Part shown: positions 1-7,055 of the stretch, one piece after another
How positions within the stretch are numbered: the stretch's first letter is position 1
Layout: the number at the start of each line of letters is the position of its first letter
Assembly (NCBI RefSeq): GCF_018780385.1
Contig: NZ_JADMJO010000085.1
Coordinates: forward strand, 1-43,285
DNA from: Hydrogenophaga sp.
GTDB lineage: Bacteria > Pseudomonadota > Gammaproteobacteria > Burkholderiales > Burkholderiaceae_C
Direction: 5' to 3'
Length of the DNA: 43,285 nucleotides
Program-made: the position numbers and the translations under genes
The notes under the pieces: model-generated
Seen by the model: only the letters and a program-made list of their open reading frames with translations
The model's database searches: none
What the model was told of the DNA's origin: nothing

Positions 1-260
1 ACGCGCGCCATGTCCAGCGCCACCTCGCGCAGGTCGCGCGCTTCGCCGTTCAACAGCGCCTGCACGCCCTCGATGGCGGCCTGCACCGCAGCCGGCGGCT
101 GCGCCACCTCGGGCAGCGGCGGCAGGCCTTTCAGCAGCCGCGCGCGGGTGCGGGCCGCATCGGCCTCGGGCAACTGCACCGCCAACACCCCCGCGGCGCC
201 CCAGGCGATGCCGCAGACACCGATGGCGGTGTCGAACAGCGCGTGGCCGCCCTCGCCCAT
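1..260 (-). CDS. ogt: Methylated-DNA--protein-cysteine S-methyltransferase, N-terminal part (runs off the window)
   Basis: The visible 86 residues begin MGEGGHALFDTAIGVCGIAW and continue through an AVQLPEA-like strand and a helix containing PPAAVQAAIEGVQALL. This is the N-terminal, non-catalytic half of Ogt/MGMT-type alkyltransferases, which take alkyl groups from O6-alkylguanine onto a cysteine. The catalytic PCHR motif would lie beyond base 1, so activity cannot be judged. The ATG at 260 sits 13 bases after the stop of the upstream SDR, with a weak GGGG ahead of it, so it is probably co-transcribed with the catabolic block. The family call rests on remembered similarity of the N-terminal half. 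Confidence 0.72.
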   Translation of the reverse strand, partial: MGEGGHALFDTAIGVCGIAWGAAGVLAVQLPEADAARTRARLLKGLPPLPEVAQPPAAVQAAIEGVQALLNGEARDLREVALDMAR

Positions 261-273
261 GGCCGCCCCGGTC

Positions 274-1179
274 TCACACGGCGCGCAGCGCCGCGCGCAA
301 GGCCACACCGATTTCCGGCCGCTCGTGGAACGGGTCGGCCGGGTTGGTGATGTTCACGATGCCTTCCATGCGCGCGCGCACATTGCCCAGCGCGCGCGGG
401 TGGCTGAAGATGTAGAAGCGGTCGGCACTGATCGCGTCGAACACCAGCTGCGCCACCTCGGCCGCCGTCACCTTGCCCGAGCTCACGGCCTTGTCGCTCT
501 GCGCCTGGCCGATCATCTGGCTCTGCGTGGCCTTCTCGTCGGCCAGGCCGGCGGGCTTGTTGCGGTGGCTCTGGCTGATGCCGGTGGGCACGAAGTACGG
601 GCAGAGCACGCTGGCGCTGATCTGGTCGCTCACCAGCTTCAGGTCCTGGTAGAGCGTTTCCGTGAGGCTTACCACGGCGTGTTTGCTCACGTTGTAGATG
701 CCCATGTTGGGTGGTGTGAGCAGGCCGGCCATGCTGGCGGTGTTCACGATGTGGCCGCGCCAGGCCGGGTCCTTCTTTGCGGCGGCCAGCATCATGGGCG
801 TGAACAGGCGCACGCCGTGCACCACGCCCCAGAGGTTCACGCCCAGCACCCACTCCCAGTCCTTCAACGAGTTTTCCCAGATCAGGCCGCCCGAGCCCAC
901 GCCCGCGTTGTTGAACACGAAATGCGGCGCACCGAAGGTCTTCTCCACATCGGCGGCCAGCGCTTCCATCTGCGCCTGGTTCGACACGTCGACCTTGCGC
1001 GAAAGCACCTTCACACCTGTGGCCTCGATCTCGGCCGTGGCCTTGTCCAGCGCATCCTGCTGCACGTCCACCAGCACGAGGTTCATGCCCAGCTTGGCGC
1101 CGATGCGCGCGCACTCGAGGCCGAAGCCCGAACCGGCGCCCGTGAGCACCGCTGTCTTGCCTTTGAAGTCCTGAATCAT
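274..1179 (-). CDS. SDR family oxidoreductase
   Basis: A 301-residue classical short-chain dehydrogenase/reductase. It shows the cofactor motif TGAGSGFG (residues 13-20), the NNAG motif near residue 90, a serine in NTASMAG, and the catalytic YNVSK near residue 162. An acidic residue after the second beta strand (LVDVQ) favours NAD(H) over NADP(H), which is an inference. The C-terminal tail is about 50 residues longer than in minimal SDRs. A clear AGGAGA site lies upstream of the ATG. It follows the elaA-like gene by 31 bases. In this block it could oxidise a hydroxyacyl or alcohol intermediate; the substrate cannot be read from sequence. Confidence 0.88.
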   Translation of the reverse strand: MIQDFKGKTAVLTGAGSGFGLECARIGAKLGMNLVLVDVQQDALDKATAEIEATGVKVLSRKVDVSNQAQMEALAADVEKTFGAPHFVFNNAGVGSGGLIWENSLKDWEWVLGVNLWGVVHGVRLFTPMMLAAAKKDPAWRGHIVNTASMAGLLTPPNMGIYNVSKHAVVSLTETLYQDLKLVSDQISASVLCPYFVPTGISQSHRNKPAGLADEKATQSQMIGQAQSDKAVSSGKVTAAEVAQLVFDAISADRFYIFSHPRALGNVRARMEGIVNITNPADPFHERPEIGVALRAALRAV

Positions 1180-1210
1180 CCGTGTCTCCTGTTTGTAGAT
1201 AAGAAAAAGC

Positions 1211-1672
1211 TCAAGCGGCTCTCACCATCTCGATGTGGTCGATGCCGTCTTCGATGTAGATCGGACCAATGGGCTCGAAGCCGTGCTGGCGGTAAAAGGC
1301 TTCCAGACGCGCCTGCGCGCCGATGCGGATGGGCTGCACGCCCCACAGGCCATGCAGGGCCTGCACCGCTTCGCGCATCAGCACGTGGCCCAGGCCACCA
1401 CCGCGTGCCGCCGGCAGCGTGACCACACGGCCGATGCTGGCCTCGGGGAACTTCAGGCCGGCCGGCACCAGACGGGCACAGGCGACCAGGGCCTGGTCCG
1501 CCGTTTCACCCAGCAGGTGAAAGCACTGCGCATCGGCGCCGTCCATGTCCTGGAACACGCAGTTCTGCTCCATCACGAACACCTCGGTGCGCAGTTGCAG
1601 CAGGGCATAGAGCGTGCGGGCATGGAGGGCATCAAAAGGCAGGCAGCGCCAGTTCAGCGAGTTTGAATTCAA
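1211..1672 (-). CDS. GNAT family N-acetyltransferase, ElaA type
   Basis: A 153-residue protein matching the ElaA family. The features are LYALLQLRTEVFVMEQNC near residues 22-39, a QDMDGADAQCFHLLG segment, the acetyl-CoA-binding stretch with RVVTLPAARGGGLGHVLM (residues about 82-99), and AFYRQHGFEPIG near the C terminus. The acceptor of ElaA proteins is not established. The likely start is a TTG at 1672 whose last two bases overlap the stop of the preceding GST gene (TTGA), indicating translational coupling. No ATG lies near the conserved N terminus, so the unusual start is favoured. Confidence 0.85.
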   Translation of the reverse strand: MNSNSLNWRCLPFDALHARTLYALLQLRTEVFVMEQNCVFQDMDGADAQCFHLLGETADQALVACARLVPAGLKFPEASIGRVVTLPAARGGGLGHVLMREAVQALHGLWGVQPIRIGAQARLEAFYRQHGFEPIGPIYIEDGIDHIEMVRAA

Positions 1673-2604
1673 GCGCGCACTTCCCTCAGCACGAAACCGA
1701 TGCGCGGGAAATGCACATGCAGCAAGCCGGCGCGTTCGTCGGTGCGCTCCAGCGTGTAGCGGGTGCGCGTGGCCGCGCGCAGGATGCCTTCAGTGGGTTC
1801 CTGGCCAAAGATCTCGGCGTGGATCGTCACGCGGTTGCCCAGCGCGATGCCGTGGTCGTCCTGGAAGGTGTCGTCGGTATGCGGCGCGGGTTGGGCGGCG
1901 GCGGCGACGGCAATCGCATCAAGGGACGTGAGTTTGGTGGAGCTGCCATGGCCGATCGCGGCCATGCGGTCCATCCATTCGAGGACGTGTGGCGTGGCGT
2001 CCAGGATGCGGGCCATGGCGGGGTTGACCACGCGGCTGAACCACAGCGGGTGGTAGGCCGCGAAGTCGGCCACGCAAGGCACGTCACCCAGCAGGAAGGG
2101 GTGCATTTCCACCATGGTCGAGAGGCGGCGCAGGTAGCTCTTGTAGGCGGAAGTCGCGTCACCCGAGCGCAGGCTGGTCATGCCACCGCGCATGGCACCG
2201 CGGTCTGCCGCAAAGGCCTGGGCCGCTTCCGGCGGCTGGCCGGCAAACATCGCTGCCGCGCCCTTGGGGCTGAGGCTGTAGCCCATGGCGGCCCAGAACA
2301 GCGTGCTGTCGGCCCACTGGGACAAGACGCGCGCCATGCCCTTGAGGTGCTCGGGGTAAAGGGTGGGCTCGGGTTGGCGGTGTTCGAGCACGTCGCAGAT
2401 GAGCGCGGTGTCGCAATAGATGTCGGCGCCGATCTGCAGAAACGGTGTGCGGCGGTAGCCGCCGGTGAGTGCGATCACGTCGGGCTTGGGCATGATGCGC
2501 GGGATGTGCACGCTCTGCCACGCCAGCTTCTTGTGGCCCAGGATCAGGCGCACCTTTTCCGAGAACGGGGATGTGGGGTAGTGGTGCAGGATGAGGTCGG
2601 ACAT
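1669..2604 (-). CDS. Glutathione S-transferase family protein
   Basis: A 311-residue protein. The N-terminal thioredoxin-like domain starts LILHHYPTSPFSEKVRLILG, with the Ser of SPFSEK at the usual catalytic position, a cis-Pro in RRTPFLQIG and the DTALI glutathione-binding turn. A helical C-terminal domain follows (about residues 85-215). About 95 further residues (QPAPHTDDTFQDDHGIALGNRV onward) look like a small extra beta domain, longer than a typical 210-230-residue GST. The ATG at 2604 was chosen because GGAGA precedes it and the thioredoxin fold begins there. Its role in the block, such as detoxifying reactive enals or epoxides, is a guess. Confidence 0.85.
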   Translation of the reverse strand: MSDLILHHYPTSPFSEKVRLILGHKKLAWQSVHIPRIMPKPDVIALTGGYRRTPFLQIGADIYCDTALICDVLEHRQPEPTLYPEHLKGMARVLSQWADSTLFWAAMGYSLSPKGAAAMFAGQPPEAAQAFAADRGAMRGGMTSLRSGDATSAYKSYLRRLSTMVEMHPFLLGDVPCVADFAAYHPLWFSRVVNPAMARILDATPHVLEWMDRMAAIGHGSSTKLTSLDAIAVAAAAQPAPHTDDTFQDDHGIALGNRVTIHAEIFGQEPTEGILRAATRTRYTLERTDERAGLLHVHFPRIGFVLREVRA

Positions 2605-2624
2605 GGTGTCTCCGGGGTCGTTGT

Positions 2625-4355
2625 TCAGGTGGGCATCGCGCGCTGAAGTATGGCGTCGAAGTCGACACCGGCGCCCAGCGAGCCGAAGCTGTGGCCCCAC
2701 TCACCACCGATGCGGGAATCGCAAAATGCGCTGAACACGGCGGCGGGTGCCGTCTGGGCCAGCAGCGCGGCCTGCACCGCCAGTGCCACGTCTTGCGCCA
2801 GGCGGCGGGCTTCCATTTCGGTGGCCATCTCTTCCACGCGGATGGGCAGTTGCGCCGCCAGCCGGTCCAGCGCAGGGTGCATGCCTCGGGCGGGTGCGAG
2901 CTCGTGCGCCAGTGCGGCGACCGCGTCGACCTGTTTCATCGCCGGGCCGCCCCAAGATGAAACAGCCCCCTCAGGGGGCAGCGACCCGCGCAGCGGTGGA
3001 GCGTGGGGGGCTCTTTTCAGTGCGCGCAGCAGGTCGATGGCCATGATGTTGCCCGCGCCTTCCCAGATGGAGTTGAGCGGCATCTCGCGGTAGATGCGTG
3101 CCATCACGCCCTCGCCGCCCTCCTCCACGTAGCCGTTGCCGCCCAGGCATTCCATGGCTTCCTGCGCGAAGTGGCTGCCGCGCTTGCAGATCCAGAATTT
3201 CGCCACGGGCGTGAGCAGGCGGTTCATCACCTGTTCGTGCGGGTCGCCAGCACGGTCAAAGCTGCGCGCCAGGCGCAGTGCGAGCGCGGTCGCGGCCTCG
3301 GACTCAAGCGCCAGGTCGGCCAGCACGTTCTTCATCAGCGGCTGGTCGATCAGCGTTTTGCCGAAGGCCTTGCGTTGTGCCGTGTGGTTGAGCGCAATGC
3401 TCAGTGCCTGGCGCATCAGGCCGCTGGTGCCCAGGGCGCAGTCCAGCCGCGTCATGGTGCCCATGGCCAGGATCTGCGGGATGCCACGGCCCTCCTCCCC
3501 CACCAGCCAGGCGCTTGCCGCCACGAACTCGACCTCGGAACTCGCGTTGGCCTTGTTGCCCAGCTTGTCTTTCAGGCGCTGGATGAAGACCTGGTTCATC
3601 GAACCGTCTGGCAGCACGCGCGGCAGAAAGAGGCAACTCAGGCCGCTGGCCGTTTGCGCGAGGATCAGGAAGGCGTCGCACATGGGGGCGGAGAAGAACC
3701 ACTTGTGACCGGTGACGCTGAAGCGCTGGCCCCAGGCGTCGCTGCCGGCCGGCTCGGCGCGCGTGGTGTTCGCGCGCACGTCGGAGCCGCCCTGCTTTTC
3801 CGTCATGCCCATGCCCATGGTCAGGCCCGGCTTGTCGCGCCACACCTTGAGTGCCGGGTCGTAGGCGCGGCTGGTGAGGCCCGCTTCCCAGTCCTGGTAG
3901 ATGGCCGGGTTGTCCTTGAGCGCGGGCGCCACCGCGTAGCTCATGGAGATGGGGCACAGGATGGAGGGTTCGAGCTCGGTGAAGAGCATGAAGCCGGCGG
4001 CGCGCAACTGGTGGGCATGGCCGGTGGCCTGCTGCTCCGCGGAAAACGCCGTGCCGTGCAGGCCTGCAGCCGTGGCTGCGGTCATCAGCGCGTGGTAACT
4101 CGGGTGGAACTCCACCTGATCCACCCGCTGACCCCATCGGTTGTGCGTCTTGAGCTGCGGCGTGTGCACATTGGCCAGCCGCGCATGCGTCTGCATTTCG
4201 CCGCTGCCCACCAAAGCGCCGAGCGCATGCAACGGCGCCGTGTCCAGCGCGGGCGCGTTGAACTTCAGCGCGGCCTGCATGGCGCGGTTGGCGCTGAACA
4301 GGTTGGTATCGACCAGCGGCGCAGGCTGGTTGAACACTTCGTGGGTGGTCACCAT
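2625..4355 (-). CDS. AidB-like acyl-CoA dehydrogenase (carries an in-frame repeat insertion)
   Basis: A 576-residue flavoprotein of the acyl-CoA dehydrogenase superfamily, most like E. coli AidB (alkylation-response protein, isovaleryl-CoA dehydrogenase activity reported). Shared features are the N-terminal VFNQPAPL, FHPSYHALM, the flavin-contacting MGMTEKQGGSDVRANTTRAE, KDKLGNKANASSEVEF, and NSIWEGAGNIMAIDLLRAL near residues 430-450 with the candidate catalytic Glu. Directly after RALK the protein holds APHAPPLRGSLPPEGAVSSW, the translation of a dispersed repeat (2945-3015), then resumes normally. A strong CAGGAGG site precedes the ATG. It sits 16 bases after the curA-like gene and may act as a dehydrogenase in the pathway or in alkylation protection. 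Confidence 0.88.
   Translation of the reverse strand: MVTTHEVFNQPAPLVDTNLFSANRAMQAALKFNAPALDTAPLHALGALVGSGEMQTHARLANVHTPQLKTHNRWGQRVDQVEFHPSYHALMTAATAAGLHGTAFSAEQQATGHAHQLRAAGFMLFTELEPSILCPISMSYAVAPALKDNPAIYQDWEAGLTSRAYDPALKVWRDKPGLTMGMGMTEKQGGSDVRANTTRAEPAGSDAWGQRFSVTGHKWFFSAPMCDAFLILAQTASGLSCLFLPRVLPDGSMNQVFIQRLKDKLGNKANASSEVEFVAASAWLVGEEGRGIPQILAMGTMTRLDCALGTSGLMRQALSIALNHTAQRKAFGKTLIDQPLMKNVLADLALESEAATALALRLARSFDRAGDPHEQVMNRLLTPVAKFWICKRGSHFAQEAMECLGGNGYVEEGGEGVMARIYREMPLNSIWEGAGNIMAIDLLRALKRAPHAPPLRGSLPPEGAVSSWGGPAMKQVDAVAALAHELAPARGMHPALDRLAAQLPIRVEEMATEMEARRLAQDVALAVQAALLAQTAPAAVFSAFCDSRIGGEWGHSFGSLGAGVDFDAILQRAMPT
2945..3015. repeat. Dispersed Comamonadaceae-type palindromic repeat inside the aidB-like gene
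   Basis: The stretch contains the arms AGCCCCCTCAGGGGGCAGC and GGTGGAGCGTGGGGGGCT. It has internal self-complementarity (CAGCCCCCT/AGGGGGC) and resembles an element I recall as common between genes in Comamonadaceae. Here it lies within the coding frame and is translated as about 24 residues (near 448-471). Its copy number in the genome cannot be checked from this window. Confidence 0.65.
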
Positions 4356-4371
4356 GCCGGCCTCCTGGCGG

Positions 4372-5388
4372 TCAGATCAGTTTGACCAGTTGTTTGCCGA
4401 AGTTCTTGCCTTTGAGCAGGCCCATGAAGGCCTCGGGTGCAGCGGACAGGCCTTGCGCAACAGTCTCGCGCGGGCGCAGTTTGCCGGTGGCCACCAGGGT
4501 GCCCAGTTCGGTCAGGGCTTCGGGCCAGACTTCCATGTGTTCGCTGACGATGAAGCCTTCGATCTTCAGGCGGTTCACCAGGATCAACGCGGGGTTGGTC
4601 AGCGGCAGGGGCTGGCCATCGTAGCCGGCGATCATCCCGCACACCGCGATGCGGCCGAAGGCGTTCATGCGCAACAGCACCGCGTCGAGCACCATGCCGC
4701 CCACGTTTTCAAAGTAGCCGTCGATGCCCTTGGGGCAGACTTCCTTGAGTGCCTTGGCCAGTGACCAGGCGTCCTTGTGCAGCTTGTAGTCGATGCAGGC
4801 GTCGAAGCCCAGCTCTTCCACCGCGTACTTGCATTTGTCAGGCCCACCCGCAATGCCCACCGCGCGGCAGCCGCGCGCCTTGGCCAGCGCGCCGAAGGCA
4901 CTGCCCACCGCGCCCGTGGCCGCGCTCACCACCACGGTGTCGCCGGCCTTGGGGTTGATGAGCTTCACCAGACCGTACCAGGCGGTCACGCCCGGCATGC
5001 CGACCGCACCCAGGTAATACGACAGCGGCACGTGGGTTGTGTCCACCTTGCGCAAGGCACCCACCTGGTTGGCGTCGACCACGCTGAACTCCTGCCAGCC
5101 GCCCATGCCCACGACCTGGTCACCGGCCTTGAACTTGGGGTGCATGGACTCGACCACCTCGCCCACGGTGCCACCGATCATGACCTCGCCCAGGGCCTGC
5201 GAAGCTGCGTAGCTCTTGCTGTCGTTCATGCGCCCGCGCATGTACGGATCCAGGCTCAGGAAGTGGTGGCGCACCAGCACCTGGCCGTCCTTGAGGGCGG
5301 CGGTGTCGGTGGTGACAAGCTTGAAGTTGTCGACGGTGGCTTCGCCTTGGGGGCGGTTGTCGAGCACGATCTGGTGGTTGGTGGGCAT
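4372..5388 (-). CDS. NADP-dependent oxidoreductase, CurA / 2-alkenal reductase type (MDR superfamily)
   Basis: A 338-residue zinc-independent medium-chain reductase. It starts NHQIVLDNRPQGEAT, has the substrate-pocket LSLDPYMRGRM, the linker YYLGAVGMPGVTAWYGL, and the Rossmann motif SAATGAVGSAFGALAKARG followed by GIAGGPDKCKY. This pattern matches CurA/YncB and leukotriene B4 12-hydroxydehydrogenase relatives, which reduce C=C bonds of enones and enals with NADPH. The ATG at 5388 follows CAGGAGA and begins at the family's usual N terminus. It lies 19 bases downstream of the hotdog gene. In a beta-oxidation block it could act as an auxiliary enoyl or enone reductase for unsaturated substrates (inference). 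Confidence 0.88.
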   Translation of the reverse strand: MPTNHQIVLDNRPQGEATVDNFKLVTTDTAALKDGQVLVRHHFLSLDPYMRGRMNDSKSYAASQALGEVMIGGTVGEVVESMHPKFKAGDQVVGMGGWQEFSVVDANQVGALRKVDTTHVPLSYYLGAVGMPGVTAWYGLVKLINPKAGDTVVVSAATGAVGSAFGALAKARGCRAVGIAGGPDKCKYAVEELGFDACIDYKLHKDAWSLAKALKEVCPKGIDGYFENVGGMVLDAVLLRMNAFGRIAVCGMIAGYDGQPLPLTNPALILVNRLKIEGFIVSEHMEVWPEALTELGTLVATGKLRPRETVAQGLSAAPEAFMGLLKGKNFGKQLVKLI

Positions 5389-5407
5389 GGTGTGTCTCCT
5401 GTGGAAA

Positions 5408-5836
5408 TCAGTCTGTTGAAATGCGGTTGAAGGGCTTGGCGCTGCCGGGTCCGGTGGCCAGGCGAGGCACCAGCTTGAAGGTGCCGGTGGCGTGTGCACA
5501 CAGCTGGTCGGCCGCGTTGAAGATGCTGCCTTCGGTGAAGACCATGGTGGCCGTTCGGTGCAGGATGCGGCCCTTGGCGTGCAACGGTCCCTGCGCCGCG
5601 CGCATGAAGCTGGTCTTCATCTCGATGGTGACGCAGCCCATGTCGGGCTCGACCGAGCGCGCCGCGTGCGCCATCACCACGTCGAGCAAAGTCATGCTGG
5701 CGCCGCCGTGCACCACGTCGAAAGAATTCAAGTGGTCCGGCAGGGGATTGAAAACGATCTCCGCCTCACCGCCTTCGAACTTGTGCAGTTCGAAGCCGAG
5801 CAGTTCGACAAAGGGAATGCGGACGGAAAATTTCAT
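5408..5836 (-). CDS. PaaI-type hotdog-fold thioesterase
   Basis: A 142-residue hotdog-fold protein with the hallmark VVHGGASMTLLD (about residues 41-52), where the HGG turn and following acidic residue form the active site of PaaI/YbgC-like acyl-CoA thioesterases. The following strands (VTIEMKTSFMRAA, GRILHRTATMVFTEGSIF) are typical. It would hydrolyse an acyl-CoA and release CoA; acyl specificity is unknown. AGGA precedes the ATG, and immediately upstream lies the palindromic repeat at 5851-5926, so the 5' leader contains a large hairpin. It is the second thioesterase in the block. Confidence 0.86.
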   Translation of the reverse strand: MKFSVRIPFVELLGFELHKFEGGEAEIVFNPLPDHLNSFDVVHGGASMTLLDVVMAHAARSVEPDMGCVTIEMKTSFMRAAQGPLHAKGRILHRTATMVFTEGSIFNAADQLCAHATGTFKLVPRLATGPGSAKPFNRISTD

Positions 5837-5850
5837 GTGATTCCTACAGT

Positions 5851-5926
5851 ATCCGTTCGCCCTGAGCCTGTCGAAGGGCTCGCCAGGGTGTGGGCGAGGG
5901 CTTCGACAAGCTCAGCCCGAACGGTA
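5851..5926. repeat. Intergenic palindromic repeat (GTTCGCCCTGAGC / CTCAGCCCGAAC family)
   Basis: A long imperfect inverted repeat. The left arm holds CCGTTCGCCCTGAGCCTGTC and the right arm GACAAGCTCAGCCCGAACGG, with about eight unpaired bases at the centre. It lies between the SDR stop (5936) and the hotdog start (5836) and would form a stable RNA hairpin between the two genes. The same family occurs inside purL at 37594-37687. Repeats of this type are scattered in many proteobacterial genomes. Confidence 0.8.
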
Positions 5927-5935
5927 TGGGTGTGG

Positions 5936-6727
5936 TCAGCCACCTGTGATGATGGACACACCTCCATCGACCGCCAACCACTGACCCGTGATGTGCTTGC
6001 CGGCGTCGCTCGCGTACAGCAGTGTGAGGCCTTTCAAATCTTCGTCGTCGCCCAGACGGCCCAGGGGTGCGTGCGCGGCCAGGCGCTCTTCACCCATGGC
6101 CTTGAGCGTGCCCATGGTCATCTTGCTGGGGAAGAAGCCGGGGCAGATCGCGTTGACGCGGATGCCGTGTGCGCCCCATTCGGCGGCGAGCGCGCGGGTG
6201 AAGTTGATCACCGCACCCTTGGAGGTGTTGTAGGCGATGGTCTTCATGTCGCGCGGGTTGCCGCCCAGGCCGGCGATGGAAGCGGTGTTGATGATGCTGC
6301 CGGTTCTGCGCGCGATCATGCTGCGCTTGGCCACGATCTGGCTCAGGATGAAGTAGCTGCGCACGTTGAGGTTCATCACCTTGTCCCACGCGTCCACCGG
6401 GTGGTCTTCGGCGGGGGCGCCCCAGGCGGCGCCGGCGTTGTTGATCAGGATGTCGATGTCGCCCAGGCGCTGCAGACTCTCGTCGGCCAGGCGCTGGATG
6501 TCTTCTTCCTTCGAGCAGTCGGCAGCGATCCAGCGCGCATCGATGTTGGCGGCCTGCAGCTCGGCCGTGGCCGCTTCGAGGTCTTCGGTCTTGCGCGAGC
6601 TGATCACCACGCGGGCACCGGCCTCACCCAGCGCGTGGGCCATCTGCAGGCCCAGGCCGCGCGAGCCACCGGTGATGAGGGCGGTCTTGCCCTTGAGGTC
6701 GAAGAGTTGGTGGATGGTTCGGGTCAT
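5936..6727 (-). CDS. SDR family oxidoreductase
   Basis: A 263-residue classical SDR. TGGSRGLG occupies residues about 19-26, then SSRK after the second strand (a basic residue favouring NADP(H)), INNAG near residue 95, a serine in NTASIAG, and the catalytic YNTSKGAV near residue 167. It ends with the usual ITGQWLAVDGGVS. It resembles gluconate 5-dehydrogenase and 3-oxoacyl reductase-like members, but the substrate is not defined by sequence. CGGAGA precedes the ATG. It follows the Dabb gene by 25 bases and probably acts on a hydroxy- or ketoacyl intermediate. Confidence 0.88.
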   Translation of the reverse strand: MTRTIHQLFDLKGKTALITGGSRGLGLQMAHALGEAGARVVISSRKTEDLEAATAELQAANIDARWIAADCSKEEDIQRLADESLQRLGDIDILINNAGAAWGAPAEDHPVDAWDKVMNLNVRSYFILSQIVAKRSMIARRTGSIINTASIAGLGGNPRDMKTIAYNTSKGAVINFTRALAAEWGAHGIRVNAICPGFFPSKMTMGTLKAMGEERLAAHAPLGRLGDDEDLKGLTLLYASDAGKHITGQWLAVDGGVSIITGG

Positions 6728-6752
6728 GTTGGTCTCCGTGTTGTGGTGTTGC

Positions 6753-7055
6753 TTAAATTTCGTAGTCCATGCATTGGCGTTCGAGCACGACCTTTCGCAT
6801 GAACGGCTTCAACGCCACATGCGAGGGATGCGTCTGGTACGCCGCGAGCGCTGCGCGATCGGTGAAGCTGCTGTTGAGCACCAGATCGTAGGTGCCCTCC
6901 AGATCGGGCCGGGCTGTGGCGACCTCGAAGCGTTCGATGCCGGGCACCAGCTGCGCGCAGGCATCGAGCAAGGCCTTGGCCTTCGCGATGTTGGTGGCCT
7001 TGTCGCCCTCGGCGCCCAGGTCCTTGATCTTCCACATGACGATGTGCTGCAGCAT
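6753..7055 (-). CDS. Dabb (stress-responsive A/B barrel) domain protein
   Basis: A 100-residue protein beginning MLQHIVMWKIKD, with the family pattern of a first strand HIVMWK, PGIERFEVA, YDLVLNSSFTDRAALAAYQTHPSH and a final VLERQCMDYEI. Dabb proteins are dimeric ferredoxin-like barrels; some act as cyclases or hydrolases, most are uncharacterised. Its ATG overlaps the stop of the upstream acyl-CoA dehydrogenase (TGATG), so it is translationally coupled and likely serves the same pathway. No specific function can be assigned. Confidence 0.87.
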   Translation of the reverse strand: MLQHIVMWKIKDLGAEGDKATNIAKAKALLDACAQLVPGIERFEVATARPDLEGTYDLVLNSSFTDRAALAAYQTHPSHVALKPFMRKVVLERQCMDYEI

